Assembly: GCA_030446955.1 (NCBI GenBank)
Contig: JAUJMG010000014.1
Span: forward strand, 1 to 23,407
DNA from: Thermomicrobiales bacterium
GTDB taxonomy: Bacteria > Chloroflexota > Chloroflexia > Thermomicrobiales > UBA6265
DNA length: 23,407 nucleotides
Reading direction: 5' to 3'
The notes below the pieces were generated by a model. That model was not told the origin of the DNA. It worked only from the letters and a program-made list of their open reading frames with translations, and ran no database searches. A program made the position numbers and the translations under genes. Below, in pieces: positions 6,828 to 14,608 of this stretch; position 1 is the first letter of the stretch; the number at the start of each line of letters is the position of its first letter.

Positions 6828-9329
6828 TTACAGAGGTACGTCTGGTGAAGCTTTGGTCCAGAAGAGGTCCAGGCGCCGCGCAAGGCGGGTGTGCTCCGGC
6901 GTGCCGAGCTTCGGGTCGCTCTTCAGCACCTCCTCGGCGGCTTCCCGGGCCTGGTCAAGGAGGCGGGTGTCAAAGCTGCCGTCGAGCCAGCTCATTTCCG
7001 GCAAGCCACTCTGGCGCGTACCGATGAAGTCGCCAGGGCCGCGCAGCTCCAGATCCTTCTCGGCCAACACAAAGCCGTCGGTAGTTTCAACCATCGTTTG
7101 AAGCCGTGCCTCACCCTCGGGCGTTGCCTCCTCCGCGAGGAGCAAGCAGTAGGACCTGGCACCGCCCCGTCCGACCCGGCCGCGGAACTGATGGAGCTGG
7201 GAGAGGCCGAAGCGATCTGCTCCCTCAATCAGCATCACCGTGGCGTTGGGGACGTCGATGCCTACCTCGATCACCGAGGTGGAGACGAGGATGTCGGCCT
7301 CGCGGTCTCGGAAACCGGTCATGACCGCGTCCTTCTCCTTGCCACTCATCCGGCCGTGGAGCAGCGCGACTCGTAGGTCAGGGAACACCTCACGCTGGAG
7401 GCGCTCCGCCTCGGCGACGGCCGCCTTCGCTTCTACCGCCTCCGATTCCTCCACAAGAGGGCAGATAACGAAGACTTGGTGCCCGAGACGAACTTGCTCC
7501 CGCACGAGATGGTAGGCACGGACGCGGTCGAAGCCCACGTAACGCCGGGTCTCAATTGGAACCCGTCCCGGCGGGAGTTCCCCGATGACTGACACATCCA
7601 GGTCCCCGTTGAGTACCATGTTGAGGGTACGCGGGATCGGGGTTGCCGTCATCGAGAGCGTGTCGGGTTGGGCACCAATGCCCTTACCCGGCAACTCGGA
7701 GCGTTGCCGGACGCCAAAGCGGTGCTGCTCGTCAACCACGGCTAAGCCAAGGCGGGGGAACGCCACGGTGCCTTGAATCAAGGCGTGGGTTCCGACCAGC
7801 ACATCCACCTCCCCGCTGGCCACCGCGGCGAGGGTATCGCGCCGTTCGGCTGCCCTCGTACTCCCGGTGAGAAGTGCAACGGCCGGCCGCTCCTCCTCGT
7901 CGAGGTGTGCATAGAGTCCCCTGAAGTTGTGGTAGTGCTGTTCGGCGAGGATCTCGGTCGGGGCCATCACCGCTGCCTGAAAGGCGTTCCCAACCACGAC
8001 GAGCGCCGCCGCTGCCGCAACGACTGTCTTGCCGGAGCCCACGTCCCCCTGGAGCAGGCGGGTCATTGGCTCTGGACGGCCGAGGTCAGCGACGACCTCT
8101 CCCAGTGCCCGCTCCTGAGCTTCGGTCAGGCGAAATGGCAGGCCTGATCCAAATCGCTGCAGCAAACCGGGGTCGACCTTAAACGCCACGCCCCCCGCCG
8201 CCTTGCGCTCCCGTTTCCGGCGAACAAGGCCAAGTTGAAGCAGGAAGAGATCGTCGAAGGCCAGTCGCCGCTGCGCAAGCTCCAGATCGCCCCACTCAGC
8301 GGGGTAGTGAAGCTGCTCGTAGGCATCCACGAGACCAATGAGGTGGTTTCTTTCCCGTACCTCGCGCGGCAGATGATCCTCAATCGTTGCGTGGGTCGCG
8401 TCCAGCACCGCTCGCGTGAGCGCCCGCAGCGTCTTCTGTCCTAGATCCTTGGTCAGCGGGTAGACGGGGACCAGCCGCCCGGTCGAAAGCGACCCGTCCC
8501 CGACACGTTCCCATTCGGGGGACGTCAGGGAGGGTCGGCCGAACCCCATCTCCAACTTGCCGCTGACGACGATCTCGTCGCCGAGCCGCATCTGACGGGC
8601 AAGGTAGGTATTGAACCAGGTGACCCGCAACCAGCCGCTGCCATCGGAGAGCTTGACGACCACCCGCCCCTTCCCAGGACCACGGTGCTCCTGAAGGTCA
8701 ATGATCTCCCCCCGCACGGTCAAACGCTCGCCGTCTCGCAAGTCAATCGCGGAGCCAATGCGGACGGCGCGGGAGTAATCAATGTGCTCCCTCGGCGAGA
8801 GAGTCAGGAGATCCCGGACGGTGGTCACTCCCAGGTTCTCCAGTTTCTGAGCCACCGATGTACCAACCCGGGGGAGGGCAGTAACGGGATCATCGGGCGC
8901 CAGCGGCTTCACCACCGTGCGCGGAGAGTCAGCGGTTGTCTTGTTGCTGGAGCGCCGGGATCGACCCGGATCAATGGCCGTCGGGAGCTTGCCGAACGGC
9001 GCTGCAGGGGCCTCCAAGAGGCGAAGATGGGGCCGGAGGGCGTTGAGGGCGCCGGCAAGCTGCTCAACTTCAGCCTTGCGCTGCTCCCGAGGCAGGGAGC
9101 GGTACCTTCCCAAACGGCGTTCGATCTCCTCAATCGCAGCGGCTGCTTGCTGGGTGGCCGCTCGCTCGCGGAGCCGCCGGACGGAAGACTGCGTGATTGC
9201 CACCGCGAGGCGGTCGTCGAAACCAGCCCGCCACTCCCGGCGAAGGCCTTCCAGCGCAGCCTCCAGCGGGTCCTCCACCCGGGGAGACGCGGCCCGCGAC
9301 TGCTCTGATTGTCGGCGAGTTGAGCTCAC
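6828..9329 (-). CDS. recG: ATP-dependent DNA helicase RecG
   Basis: Double-strand DNA translocase that remodels stalled replication forks and Holliday junctions. The 833-residue product has an extra N-terminal helical region (about 1-135), then a helix-hairpin-like segment (LPRVGTSVAQKLENLGV, about 152-168) and the OB-fold wedge domain (about 195-280). The helicase core shows Walker A GDVGSGKT (428-435), DEQHRFG (533-539), the TATPIPRT motif (561-568) and RGRVGRGG (716-723). It is longer than E. coli RecG (693 residues) because of the N-terminal extension, as in several deep-branching phyla. The GTG start at 9327-9329 lacks a clear Shine-Dalgarno, so the first residues are uncertain. recG near yloV/yloU/rpmB is a conserved neighbourhood. 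Confidence 0.97.
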   Translation of the reverse strand: MSSTRRQSEQSRAASPRVEDPLEAALEGLRREWRAGFDDRLAVAITQSSVRRLRERAATQQAAAAIEEIERRLGRYRSLPREQRKAEVEQLAGALNALRPHLRLLEAPAAPFGKLPTAIDPGRSRRSSNKTTADSPRTVVKPLAPDDPVTALPRVGTSVAQKLENLGVTTVRDLLTLSPREHIDYSRAVRIGSAIDLRDGERLTVRGEIIDLQEHRGPGKGRVVVKLSDGSGWLRVTWFNTYLARQMRLGDEIVVSGKLEMGFGRPSLTSPEWERVGDGSLSTGRLVPVYPLTKDLGQKTLRALTRAVLDATHATIEDHLPREVRERNHLIGLVDAYEQLHYPAEWGDLELAQRRLAFDDLFLLQLGLVRRKRERKAAGGVAFKVDPGLLQRFGSGLPFRLTEAQERALGEVVADLGRPEPMTRLLQGDVGSGKTVVAAAAALVVVGNAFQAAVMAPTEILAEQHYHNFRGLYAHLDEEERPAVALLTGSTRAAERRDTLAAVASGEVDVLVGTHALIQGTVAFPRLGLAVVDEQHRFGVRQRSELPGKGIGAQPDTLSMTATPIPRTLNMVLNGDLDVSVIGELPPGRVPIETRRYVGFDRVRAYHLVREQVRLGHQVFVICPLVEESEAVEAKAAVAEAERLQREVFPDLRVALLHGRMSGKEKDAVMTGFRDREADILVSTSVIEVGIDVPNATVMLIEGADRFGLSQLHQFRGRVGRGGARSYCLLLAEEATPEGEARLQTMVETTDGFVLAEKDLELRGPGDFIGTRQSGLPEMSWLDGSFDTRLLDQAREAAEEVLKSDPKLGTPEHTRLARRLDLFWTKASPDVPL

Positions 9330-9398
9330 TTAGGTCGTTTCCGTCCCGAGATAGCGGGGACGCCTATGCTTATGGGGCAAGCTCCAGTGTACCCCACC

Positions 9399-9425
9399 CC
9401 GGAGAGCTCGACCGATCGTCTCCGG
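9399..9425. repeat. Inverted repeat in the recG-degV interval
   Basis: CCGGAGA (9399-9405) pairs exactly with TCTCCGG (9419-9425), with a 13-base loop. A second, shorter inverted repeat, CGTCCC (9342-9347) with GGGACG (9357-9362), lies just before the recG start. Both fall in the 231-base gap between the first degV gene and recG and would be in the leader of any transcript reading into recG. Neither is followed by a T-run in the minus direction. Function is unknown. Confidence 0.35.
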
Positions 9426-9560
9426 GATTTTGTGGTTGAGGTTGTTCTGCGGCCTCCCGCGGATGCCGTGACAGCGCTCGACGTCGTCGCCAATGTCATT
9501 TATCGGGGAAACAGCCGAAAAATCCTGGCGGTAAGAGACGTTCGGCGAGCAGATGGATGA

Positions 9561-10433
9561 TTACGATGGCCTCATGGTCACGATCCCGACGGCGCCTGGG
9601 CCGGCATAGGTCCCGATCACCGGTCCCATCTCCCCGACCATGGGAGCGCGGCCGGGGATCAATTCAGCCAGTCGCTCTGCCAGGACCTGGGCATCGTCCT
9701 GGTTGCCGACGTGCAGGATGACGACGTTGTCTAGCTGTCCTTGGTTCCTGGCGATCTCCACCATCCGGTCGAGCGCTTTTCGCCACGTGCGGACACGCTC
9801 GACCGGCACTACCTCGTTGTCCCGGAGTGTCAGGACGGGCTTGATCGACAGCAGCGACCCGACGAGCTGCGACGCTCGCCCGATCCGGCCACCGCGTTGC
9901 AGGTACTCCAACGTCTCCAGCACCGCGTAGAGCTCAGAGCGGGCCAACACCGATTCCACTGTTGCGGCTACGCCTGCGGCGTCCATACCGTGCTGGGCGG
10001 CCATCGCTCCTTCGATGACTGCCAACCCGGTGCGCATGGAAGCGGTCGCCGAGTCAATCACCCTCACGTGGTCGGCGCCGACTGCCTCCGCCGCAAGGCG
10101 GGCAGCGTTATGGGTGCCTGAAAATCCGCTTCCGATGGTCACGCAGACGACATCCCACCCGTTCGCGAGCGCGGACCGGAACACCTCCTTGAAGGCGGTG
10201 GTCGGGGGCTGTGATGTCTTAGGGAGATCTGGCGTGGCTCCCAACTCCCGGAGGAAGCCGGCCTGGTCAAGGTCCACGCCGTCGCGATAGATGCGGTCTC
10301 CAAAGCTCACCGTGAGCGGCACGACGGCGACATCAAGGGATGCGGCAAGCTCCCGGGGAAGATCCGAGGTCGAGTCAGTGACGACCTTCACGAGGCGCCC
10401 TTGGGACGCAGCCTGCGCAGTATCCATCGTCAC
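9561..10433 (-). CDS. DegV family fatty-acid-binding protein (FakB-type), copy 1
   Basis: 290-residue DegV/FakB protein. These proteins hold a fatty acid while the partner kinase FakA phosphorylates it to acyl-phosphate. Motifs: VTDSTSDLP (18-26), TSQP (73-76), GSGFSGT (101-107), LEYLQRGGRIG (175-185) and the C-terminal GPVIGTYAGPGAVG (270-283). Known FakB proteins place a Thr, a Ser, an Arg and a His around the carboxylate. Here the C-terminal His position is Tyr 276, while the second copy keeps His. It abuts the second degV gene with no gap. The GTG start at 10431-10433 directly follows that gene's TAG, with GGGGGAG upstream; an ATG two codons later is an alternative. The ligand cannot be read from sequence. 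Confidence 0.92.
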   Translation of the reverse strand: MTMDTAQAASQGRLVKVVTDSTSDLPRELAASLDVAVVPLTVSFGDRIYRDGVDLDQAGFLRELGATPDLPKTSQPPTTAFKEVFRSALANGWDVVCVTIGSGFSGTHNAARLAAEAVGADHVRVIDSATASMRTGLAVIEGAMAAQHGMDAAGVAATVESVLARSELYAVLETLEYLQRGGRIGRASQLVGSLLSIKPVLTLRDNEVVPVERVRTWRKALDRMVEIARNQGQLDNVVILHVGNQDDAQVLAERLAELIPGRAPMVGEMGPVIGTYAGPGAVGIVTMRPS

Positions 10434-11291
10434 CTAGCTGGTCTCCCCCTCGTAAATGCCGACCCCCATGGCGCCGGGTCCGACGTGGGTCCCAATCACC
10501 GGCCCGAACTGTGCGACAACCACCCGATCGCGGGGCAGGAGCGCCGTGGCGCTCAACTCCGCGGCAAGTTGCTCAGCCTCGTCCGGGGTCGTGCTGTGCA
10601 CCACCGCGAGGCGCTCCGTTCGTGGAAGGCCGCGAGCGAACTCAATAAGCCCACGCCGTGCCCGGCCACGGGTCCGAGTGCGTTCAAACGGCACGATCTG
10701 GCCCTCATCGACCCGCAGCAACGGCTTCAGGTTGAGCATCGATCCCACCATGGCGGCAGCCTTCCCGATCCGGCCGCCCCGTTGCAGATACTCCAGGGTG
10801 TCCACAAAGAAGACCAGATGGTACGCGCCGGTCTCAGCCTCCAGCCGGACGGCGATATCTGTCGCGGTCATCCCATCGGCGGCAAGCTCTGCCGCCCGGA
10901 GGACCTGAAATCCGAGGCCGAGCGACGCGTTACGGGAGTCCACCACCTCCACGCGCACCAGGTCCGCTACCGCATCCCGAGCGATCGTGGCTGACATGAC
11001 CGTGCCACTGAGCTTGCCTGAGATGAGGACGGCGACAATCGCGTCATGGTCGGCTGCGAGGCGGCGGAAGGTCTCCTCGAAGAGCCCGGAGGCTGGCTGC
11101 GACGTGGTGGGGAGGGCCGGGGAGCGTTGCAGCCGCTCCATGAACGCGTCGGTGGTGATATCGACCTGATCCCGGTAGACGTCGTCGCCGAAGTGAACGT
11201 TGAGGGGAACGACCGTCACGTGGTGCTGGTCCCGCAGCGAGGGCGGGAGGTCGGCCGTGCTGTCGGTCACGATCGCCACGCGTCCCATCAC
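10434..11291 (-). CDS. DegV family fatty-acid-binding protein (FakB-type), copy 2
   Basis: 285-residue paralogue of the neighbouring DegV protein. Motifs: IVTDSTADLP (7-16), TSQP (63-66), SGKLSGT (91-97), LEYLQRGGRIG (166-176) and GPVIGTHVGPGAMG (263-276) with His 269 retained. The two copies align along their whole length but differ at many core positions, so this is an old duplication, not a recent one. The start is GTG at 11289-11291, immediately followed by an in-frame ATG that could be used instead; AGGAGCAAGGG lies upstream. It is 86 bases downstream of the FakA-like gene, supporting a role as that kinase's substrate carrier. Confidence 0.93.
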   Translation of the reverse strand: MMGRVAIVTDSTADLPPSLRDQHHVTVVPLNVHFGDDVYRDQVDITTDAFMERLQRSPALPTTSQPASGLFEETFRRLAADHDAIVAVLISGKLSGTVMSATIARDAVADLVRVEVVDSRNASLGLGFQVLRAAELAADGMTATDIAVRLEAETGAYHLVFFVDTLEYLQRGGRIGKAAAMVGSMLNLKPLLRVDEGQIVPFERTRTRGRARRGLIEFARGLPRTERLAVVHSTTPDEAEQLAAELSATALLPRDRVVVAQFGPVIGTHVGPGAMGVGIYEGETS

Positions 11292-11377
11292 CTGTTTCGC
11301 CCTTGCTCCTCATACCTCCGGCGGCCGAGCCGGCGCCAGTGCCGGTTCGCGAGATCTCTCTCACGACCCGATTACCG

Positions 11378-13180
11378 TCACTCGATGGCGATCACGTAGT
11401 GGTAATGGGGCTGGCCGCCCTCGTACACCTCAACTGAGATATCTGGATAGTTCGCTTCAATGGTCTGCCGCAGTCCGTCGGTCCCCTCTGACTTCGCCTC
11501 CGCGCCGGTGAAGATTGTGACGAGTTCGGCGTCGTCTAGCCCGACCTTCTGGAGAGCCTCGCAGGCGACTGTCGTGGGGTTGTCACCGCTCGCCACCAGG
11601 CGATCGTCGAGCAGGCCGATCACCTGGCCGACTCCGACATCCACGCCGTTGATGATCGCATCCCGAACTGCGCAGGTGAGTTCCACGGTGCGAACATTCT
11701 GGAGCGCCCGGGTCATGTCCGTCACGTTCTTGTCCAAGTCGCCATCGACGTTATAGGAGGCGAGGGCAGCCAGACCCTGTGGCACCGAGCGGCTGGGCAC
11801 CACCCGAACTTTCTTGGTCGAGAGGTCCGGCACTTGGTTGGCCGTCAGGACGATGTTCGGGTTGTTGGGGAGCAAAATCACCTCGCCTGCCGGAGCGGTT
11901 TCGACGGCAGACAGCAACTCCTCAGTGCTCGGGTTCATGGTCTGGCCACCGTGGACGATGCTCGTGGCGCCCATGGATCGGAGCGCCTCCGCGAGTCCCT
12001 CGCCGGCGGCCACAGCAAGGACCGCTTGGTGTCCGATCGGCGGAGCGGGGAGTGGAGCCGGCTCCACCCCTACCGATGCCGGCTTCGCCACGAGGCCGAA
12101 CCCGGCGACGTCGGGTTCCTCACCGTTTGTTGGACGAGAGGTGCTTTTCGGCGTCGATGCGCCTTCCTGGTCTCGCTGGTCGACCAGAGCGTCCGTCTGC
12201 GCCTGCATGTTATCGATCTTAATCTGACCGAGTTGGCCAAGGCCCACGGCATAATCGAGGACCTTACCGGGGTTGAGGGCATGGATGTGCACCTTCAAGA
12301 CCCGGTCATCACCGACGATCACGGCGGATTCGCCCATCGCGGCAATCTCGGCCCTGCAGCGCTCAAAGTCCATCCCTTCACCAAAGACCATGAAGTTGGT
12401 GCAGTAACCGAACGCTTCGTCGCCGTGAAGCTCCTCGACTTGGTCGAGGAAGGCCATCTCCGCGCCGAGCGGGGCGGTAGGCGCCTCCTGGACGGTGACA
12501 ACCTGTTCGCCGCGGGCGAAGCGCTCCATCCCCTCCAGGATGAAAACGATGCCCTGGCCGCCGGCGTCCACCACTCCGGCTTGGCGAAGGATGTCGAGAA
12601 GGTCCGGAGTTGTTGCCAGGGCTTCTCGCGCCCCGCGCCCGGCCTCCGCCAGCACCGCGGCCAGCGCCGGCGTCCGGGCCGCGCTCGCTTCCGCGCGCTC
12701 GGCCGCGACGCGGATAACCGTCAGCATCGTTCCCTCGACGGGGCGCATCACGGCCTTGTAGGCCATCTCCCGAGCGCCGGAGAGCGCCGCAGCTAGGTCC
12801 CGACCGTCGATCTCCTGGCGGTCGGCCACCGCCCGCGCAAACCCCCGGAAGATCTGGGACAGGATGACCCCGGAGTTGCCACGGGCACCCATGAGGGAGC
12901 CATAAGCAACCTTTGCGGCAATCTCACCGGCGCTCGTTTGAACCTCGGGCGGGGCGCTCGTCGCCTCGCTCAGCGCCGCCCGCATGGTGAGCCCCATGTT
13001 TGTTCCGGTGTCCCCGTCTGGAACGGGAAAAACATTGAGGGCGTTGACCCGGTCCGTGTTCGCCGTCAACCATTCCGTGGCAGCACCGATAGCCGCCAGC
13101 AGTGCATGCCCGTCCCAAATAGCAGGAGGCGCTGTCCTGGAGGACCGGTCGGAGACCGGCACCGTGGAAGTTTCTGTCAC
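11378..13180 (-). CDS. fakA: Fatty acid kinase FakA-like (YloV/DhaL-domain) protein
   Basis: 600-residue DAK-phosphatase/DhaL-domain kinase expected to phosphorylate FakB-bound fatty acids. The N-terminal DhaL domain (about 25-220) carries NVFPVPDGDTGTNM (49-62, metal- and ATP-binding Asp cluster), ARGNSGVILSQ (99-109) and VDAGGQG (204-210). The middle domain has Cys 260 and HIH (298-300), the positions that bind zinc in FakA. The C-terminal domain, after a Pro/Ser-rich linker (about 335-382), has GGQTMNPSTE (411-420) and ILLPNNPNIVLTA (435-447). FakA is usually about 550 residues, and the longer linker accounts for most of the excess. The GTG start overlaps the asp23 stop by two bases (GTGA), indicating translational coupling. 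Two degV/fakB genes follow. Confidence 0.92.
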   Translation of the reverse strand: MTETSTVPVSDRSSRTAPPAIWDGHALLAAIGAATEWLTANTDRVNALNVFPVPDGDTGTNMGLTMRAALSEATSAPPEVQTSAGEIAAKVAYGSLMGARGNSGVILSQIFRGFARAVADRQEIDGRDLAAALSGAREMAYKAVMRPVEGTMLTVIRVAAERAEASAARTPALAAVLAEAGRGAREALATTPDLLDILRQAGVVDAGGQGIVFILEGMERFARGEQVVTVQEAPTAPLGAEMAFLDQVEELHGDEAFGYCTNFMVFGEGMDFERCRAEIAAMGESAVIVGDDRVLKVHIHALNPGKVLDYAVGLGQLGQIKIDNMQAQTDALVDQRDQEGASTPKSTSRPTNGEEPDVAGFGLVAKPASVGVEPAPLPAPPIGHQAVLAVAAGEGLAEALRSMGATSIVHGGQTMNPSTEELLSAVETAPAGEVILLPNNPNIVLTANQVPDLSTKKVRVVPSRSVPQGLAALASYNVDGDLDKNVTDMTRALQNVRTVELTCAVRDAIINGVDVGVGQVIGLLDDRLVASGDNPTTVACEALQKVGLDDAELVTIFTGAEAKSEGTDGLRQTIEANYPDISVEVYEGGQPHYHYVIAIE

Positions 13181-13575
13181 GTCCGACCCCGAGCCGGGAG
13201 GGTTCCCGGGCTGACGCGCAACCCTTCGACGTTGACATTGACGCGCTCAACGGGCATGCCCAGCGTCCGCTCCACCTGAAACTTCACAGTTTTCATCACG
13301 TTCTTGGCCACGGTGAAGATCGGGGTTCCATATTCCACGACCACCGAGAGTTCAATGCTGACACGCCCTTCAGCGACGTGGACGTCGATGCCTCGACCAC
13401 GACTCGCGAAACCGAGTCGCTTTCCGATAGCTGAGCGGATCGAGCGGGGGGCCATGTCGACGATGCCGTAGCAGGAAAGGACAGCCGCATGGACAATCGC
13501 CGCGATTGCGCTGTCGGCGACTTCAATCCTTCCGTCCGGTACCCGGGGCTGTTCCCCTGCGCTGGTGCCGGCCAC
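13177..13575 (-). CDS. Asp23/Gls24 family envelope stress response protein (YloU-like)
   Basis: 132-residue member of the Asp23/Gls24 (DUF322) family. The core GRIEVADSAIAAIVHAAVLS is followed by YGIVDMAP, then the alternating beta pattern IDVHVAEGRVSIELSVVVEYG and the C-terminal VERVNVNVEGLRV. In Bacillota, YloU is encoded between rpmB and yloV (fakA), the same place as here. Asp23 proteins associate with the membrane and respond to envelope stress; the molecular role is unresolved. The GTG at 13573-13575 is preceded by the strong Shine-Dalgarno GGGGGAGG. It overlaps the start of fakA. An extended -10 promoter candidate (TGC-TATACG) lies about 30 bases upstream. Confidence 0.92.
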   Translation of the reverse strand: MAGTSAGEQPRVPDGRIEVADSAIAAIVHAAVLSCYGIVDMAPRSIRSAIGKRLGFASRGRGIDVHVAEGRVSIELSVVVEYGTPIFTVAKNVMKTVKFQVERTLGMPVERVNVNVEGLRVSPGTLPARGRT

Positions 13576-13605
13576 GCCCTCCCCCTTTCTCCGATCGTAC
13601 TATGG

Positions 13606-13647
13606 CGTATAGCACAGGTTGTTCCGCCGCACGACCCATGCTAGGAT
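13606..13647. promoter_or_regulatory. Divergent promoter region between asp23-fakA and rpmB
   Basis: Plus strand (rpmB): TTGTTC (13619-13624), 17 bases, then TAGGAT (13642-13647) preceded by an extended -10 TGC, giving a predicted leader of about 105 bases. Minus strand (asp23): TATACG (complement of 13606-13611) preceded by TGC, with no good -35 at 17 bases, giving a leader of about 25 bases. The two sets of boxes are interleaved, so the two transcripts may compete for polymerase. Boxes are seen; use is inferred. Confidence 0.45.
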
Positions 13648-13759
13648 AGGCTTTCGCCAGGGCATCGTCCATGCTGGGCGTGTCCTCCTGTGTCCAAGTC
13701 AATGATGCACCGGGCACTCAGGCCGAACTGCGTATGGAAGAACATGAAGGGAGACCCGC

Positions 13760-13951
13760 GTGGCCGGGCAGTGTGAGGTCTGCGGCAAGACCAAGACCTT
13801 CGGAAACAACGTGAGCTTTTCCAAGCGGCGGACCAACCGGGACTTCCGTCCGAACATTCAGCATAAGCACGTCATCATCAATGGCGTGCCTCAGCGCCTG
13901 CACATCTGCACGCGCTGCCTGCGGACGACGACCAAGGCGGCCCGCAGCTAA
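13760..13951 (+). CDS. rpmB: 50S ribosomal protein L28 (bL28)
   Basis: 63-residue large-subunit ribosomal protein, the only complete recognised plus-strand gene here. MAGQCEVCGKTKTFGNNVSF at the N-terminus with a CxxC pair (Cys 5 and 8), and a second pair CTRC near residues 50-53, mark the zinc-binding (C+) form. Family marks KRRTNRDFRPNIQ and HICTRCLR are present. The start is GTG at 13760-13762 with GAAGGGAG upstream. It is divergent from asp23-fakA, whereas rpmB and yloU are also adjacent in Bacillus. A strong hairpin follows 50 bases after the stop. Confidence 0.97.
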   Translation: MAGQCEVCGKTKTFGNNVSFSKRRTNRDFRPNIQHKHVIINGVPQRLHICTRCLRTTTKAARS

Positions 13952-14000
13952 GCCGACTGGCGTCCATCGAAGAGACGTCGTTGTGTGATAGGTCACGGAT

Positions 14001-14027
14001 GAGGGGCGATCTTCCCGATCGCCCCTC
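14001..14027 (+). terminator. Strong hairpin, probable rpmB transcription terminator
   Basis: GAGGGGCGATC (14001-14011) and GATCGCCCCTC (14017-14027) form a perfect 11-bp GC-rich stem with a TTCCC loop, 50 bases after the rpmB stop. The downstream sequence GCTGTGTCTCTCG is only loosely T-rich, so termination may depend on stem strength or an added factor. Being symmetric, it could also end the minus-strand transcript of the kinase gene, whose stop is at 14115. Confidence 0.7.
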
Positions 14028-14114
14028 GCTGTGTCTCTCGAATTCCGCTTCCCATCTCGCCTATCTTCTCCCAACCTTGTTCCCCGTGGAAGAGCAGGTC
14101 CGCCGAGACTCGGT

Positions 14115-14573
14115 TCAGGGGCAACCGGCACTGTCGGTCCACCGCTCCACGACGAACCCGCCGCACCCTGCAATCCTCACACGGTAGAGCTGGTCGAAGC
14201 CTTCACTGAGGTCGGGGATCTCGAGCCGGCGGCGCGTGCCGCCGATGCCTTTCGGGGGCACCCGCTCGGCTGCCGGACGGGCCGCGTTCCGCTCTAGGGA
14301 GGCGGCCATGTCAACGTCAAAAACATAGCCGATGGTTTGGAAGCCGGCCGCGTGGGCTGGGACAAGGTAGCGGGCGCGCTCGGCAGCCGTTGGGTTGGTG
14401 TTATCGATCACGAACGGCTGCTTCGCCGCGAGGCAGGCATGGAGCAGGATCGCCTCCCGGTGGCGGGTTCTGAGCATATCCAGGCTGAGCCGGACGTGTG
14501 TGCGAAAGAAGCGCTCTCGATAGAACGATGTCTTGCCTGAGGCCTGGATGCCCACGAAGAGGATGGCTTCCAT
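14115..14573 (-). CDS. Small P-loop kinase (AAA_33 / polynucleotide-kinase-like)
   Basis: 152-residue P-loop protein related to the kinase domain of T4 polynucleotide kinase and zeta-toxin-like kinases. MEAILFVGIQASGKTSFYRE contains the Walker A motif GIQASGKT (8-15). THVRLSLDMLRTRHREA supplies a Walker-B/lid-like element, FVIDNTNPT follows the family pattern, and the C-terminal RRLEIPDLSEGFDQLYRV is characteristic. The substrate is unknown; relatives act on nucleic-acid ends, nucleotides or small metabolites. The ATG at 14571-14573 has only a weak Shine-Dalgarno. It lies 35 bases downstream of the small ferredoxin-fold-like gene and is probably cotranscribed with it. I see no antitoxin partner. 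Confidence 0.85.
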   Translation of the reverse strand: MEAILFVGIQASGKTSFYRERFFRTHVRLSLDMLRTRHREAILLHACLAAKQPFVIDNTNPTAAERARYLVPAHAAGFQTIGYVFDVDMAASLERNAARPAAERVPPKGIGGTRRRLEIPDLSEGFDQLYRVRIAGCGGFVVERWTDSAGCP

Positions 14574-14608
14574 CAGAGAGTTCCGGTGGCAACGGGCCTT
14601 GGTCGGCG

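Noticed and set aside
9366..9560. 64-codon plus-strand ORF between recG and the first degV gene
   Set aside because: It has some coding-like composition (VVEVVLRPPADAVTALDVV) but no Shine-Dalgarno or family and lies head-on against degV. Not strong enough to call.
11834..12796. Long plus-strand ORF (320 codons) opposite fakA
   Set aside because: Antisense shadow of a GC-rich gene; the minus strand carries unmistakable FakA motifs throughout.
14115..14573. Zeta-type toxin of a toxin-antitoxin pair
   Set aside because: The P-loop is related, but the neighbour does not resemble an epsilon-type antitoxin and the protein follows the small AAA_33 kinase pattern.
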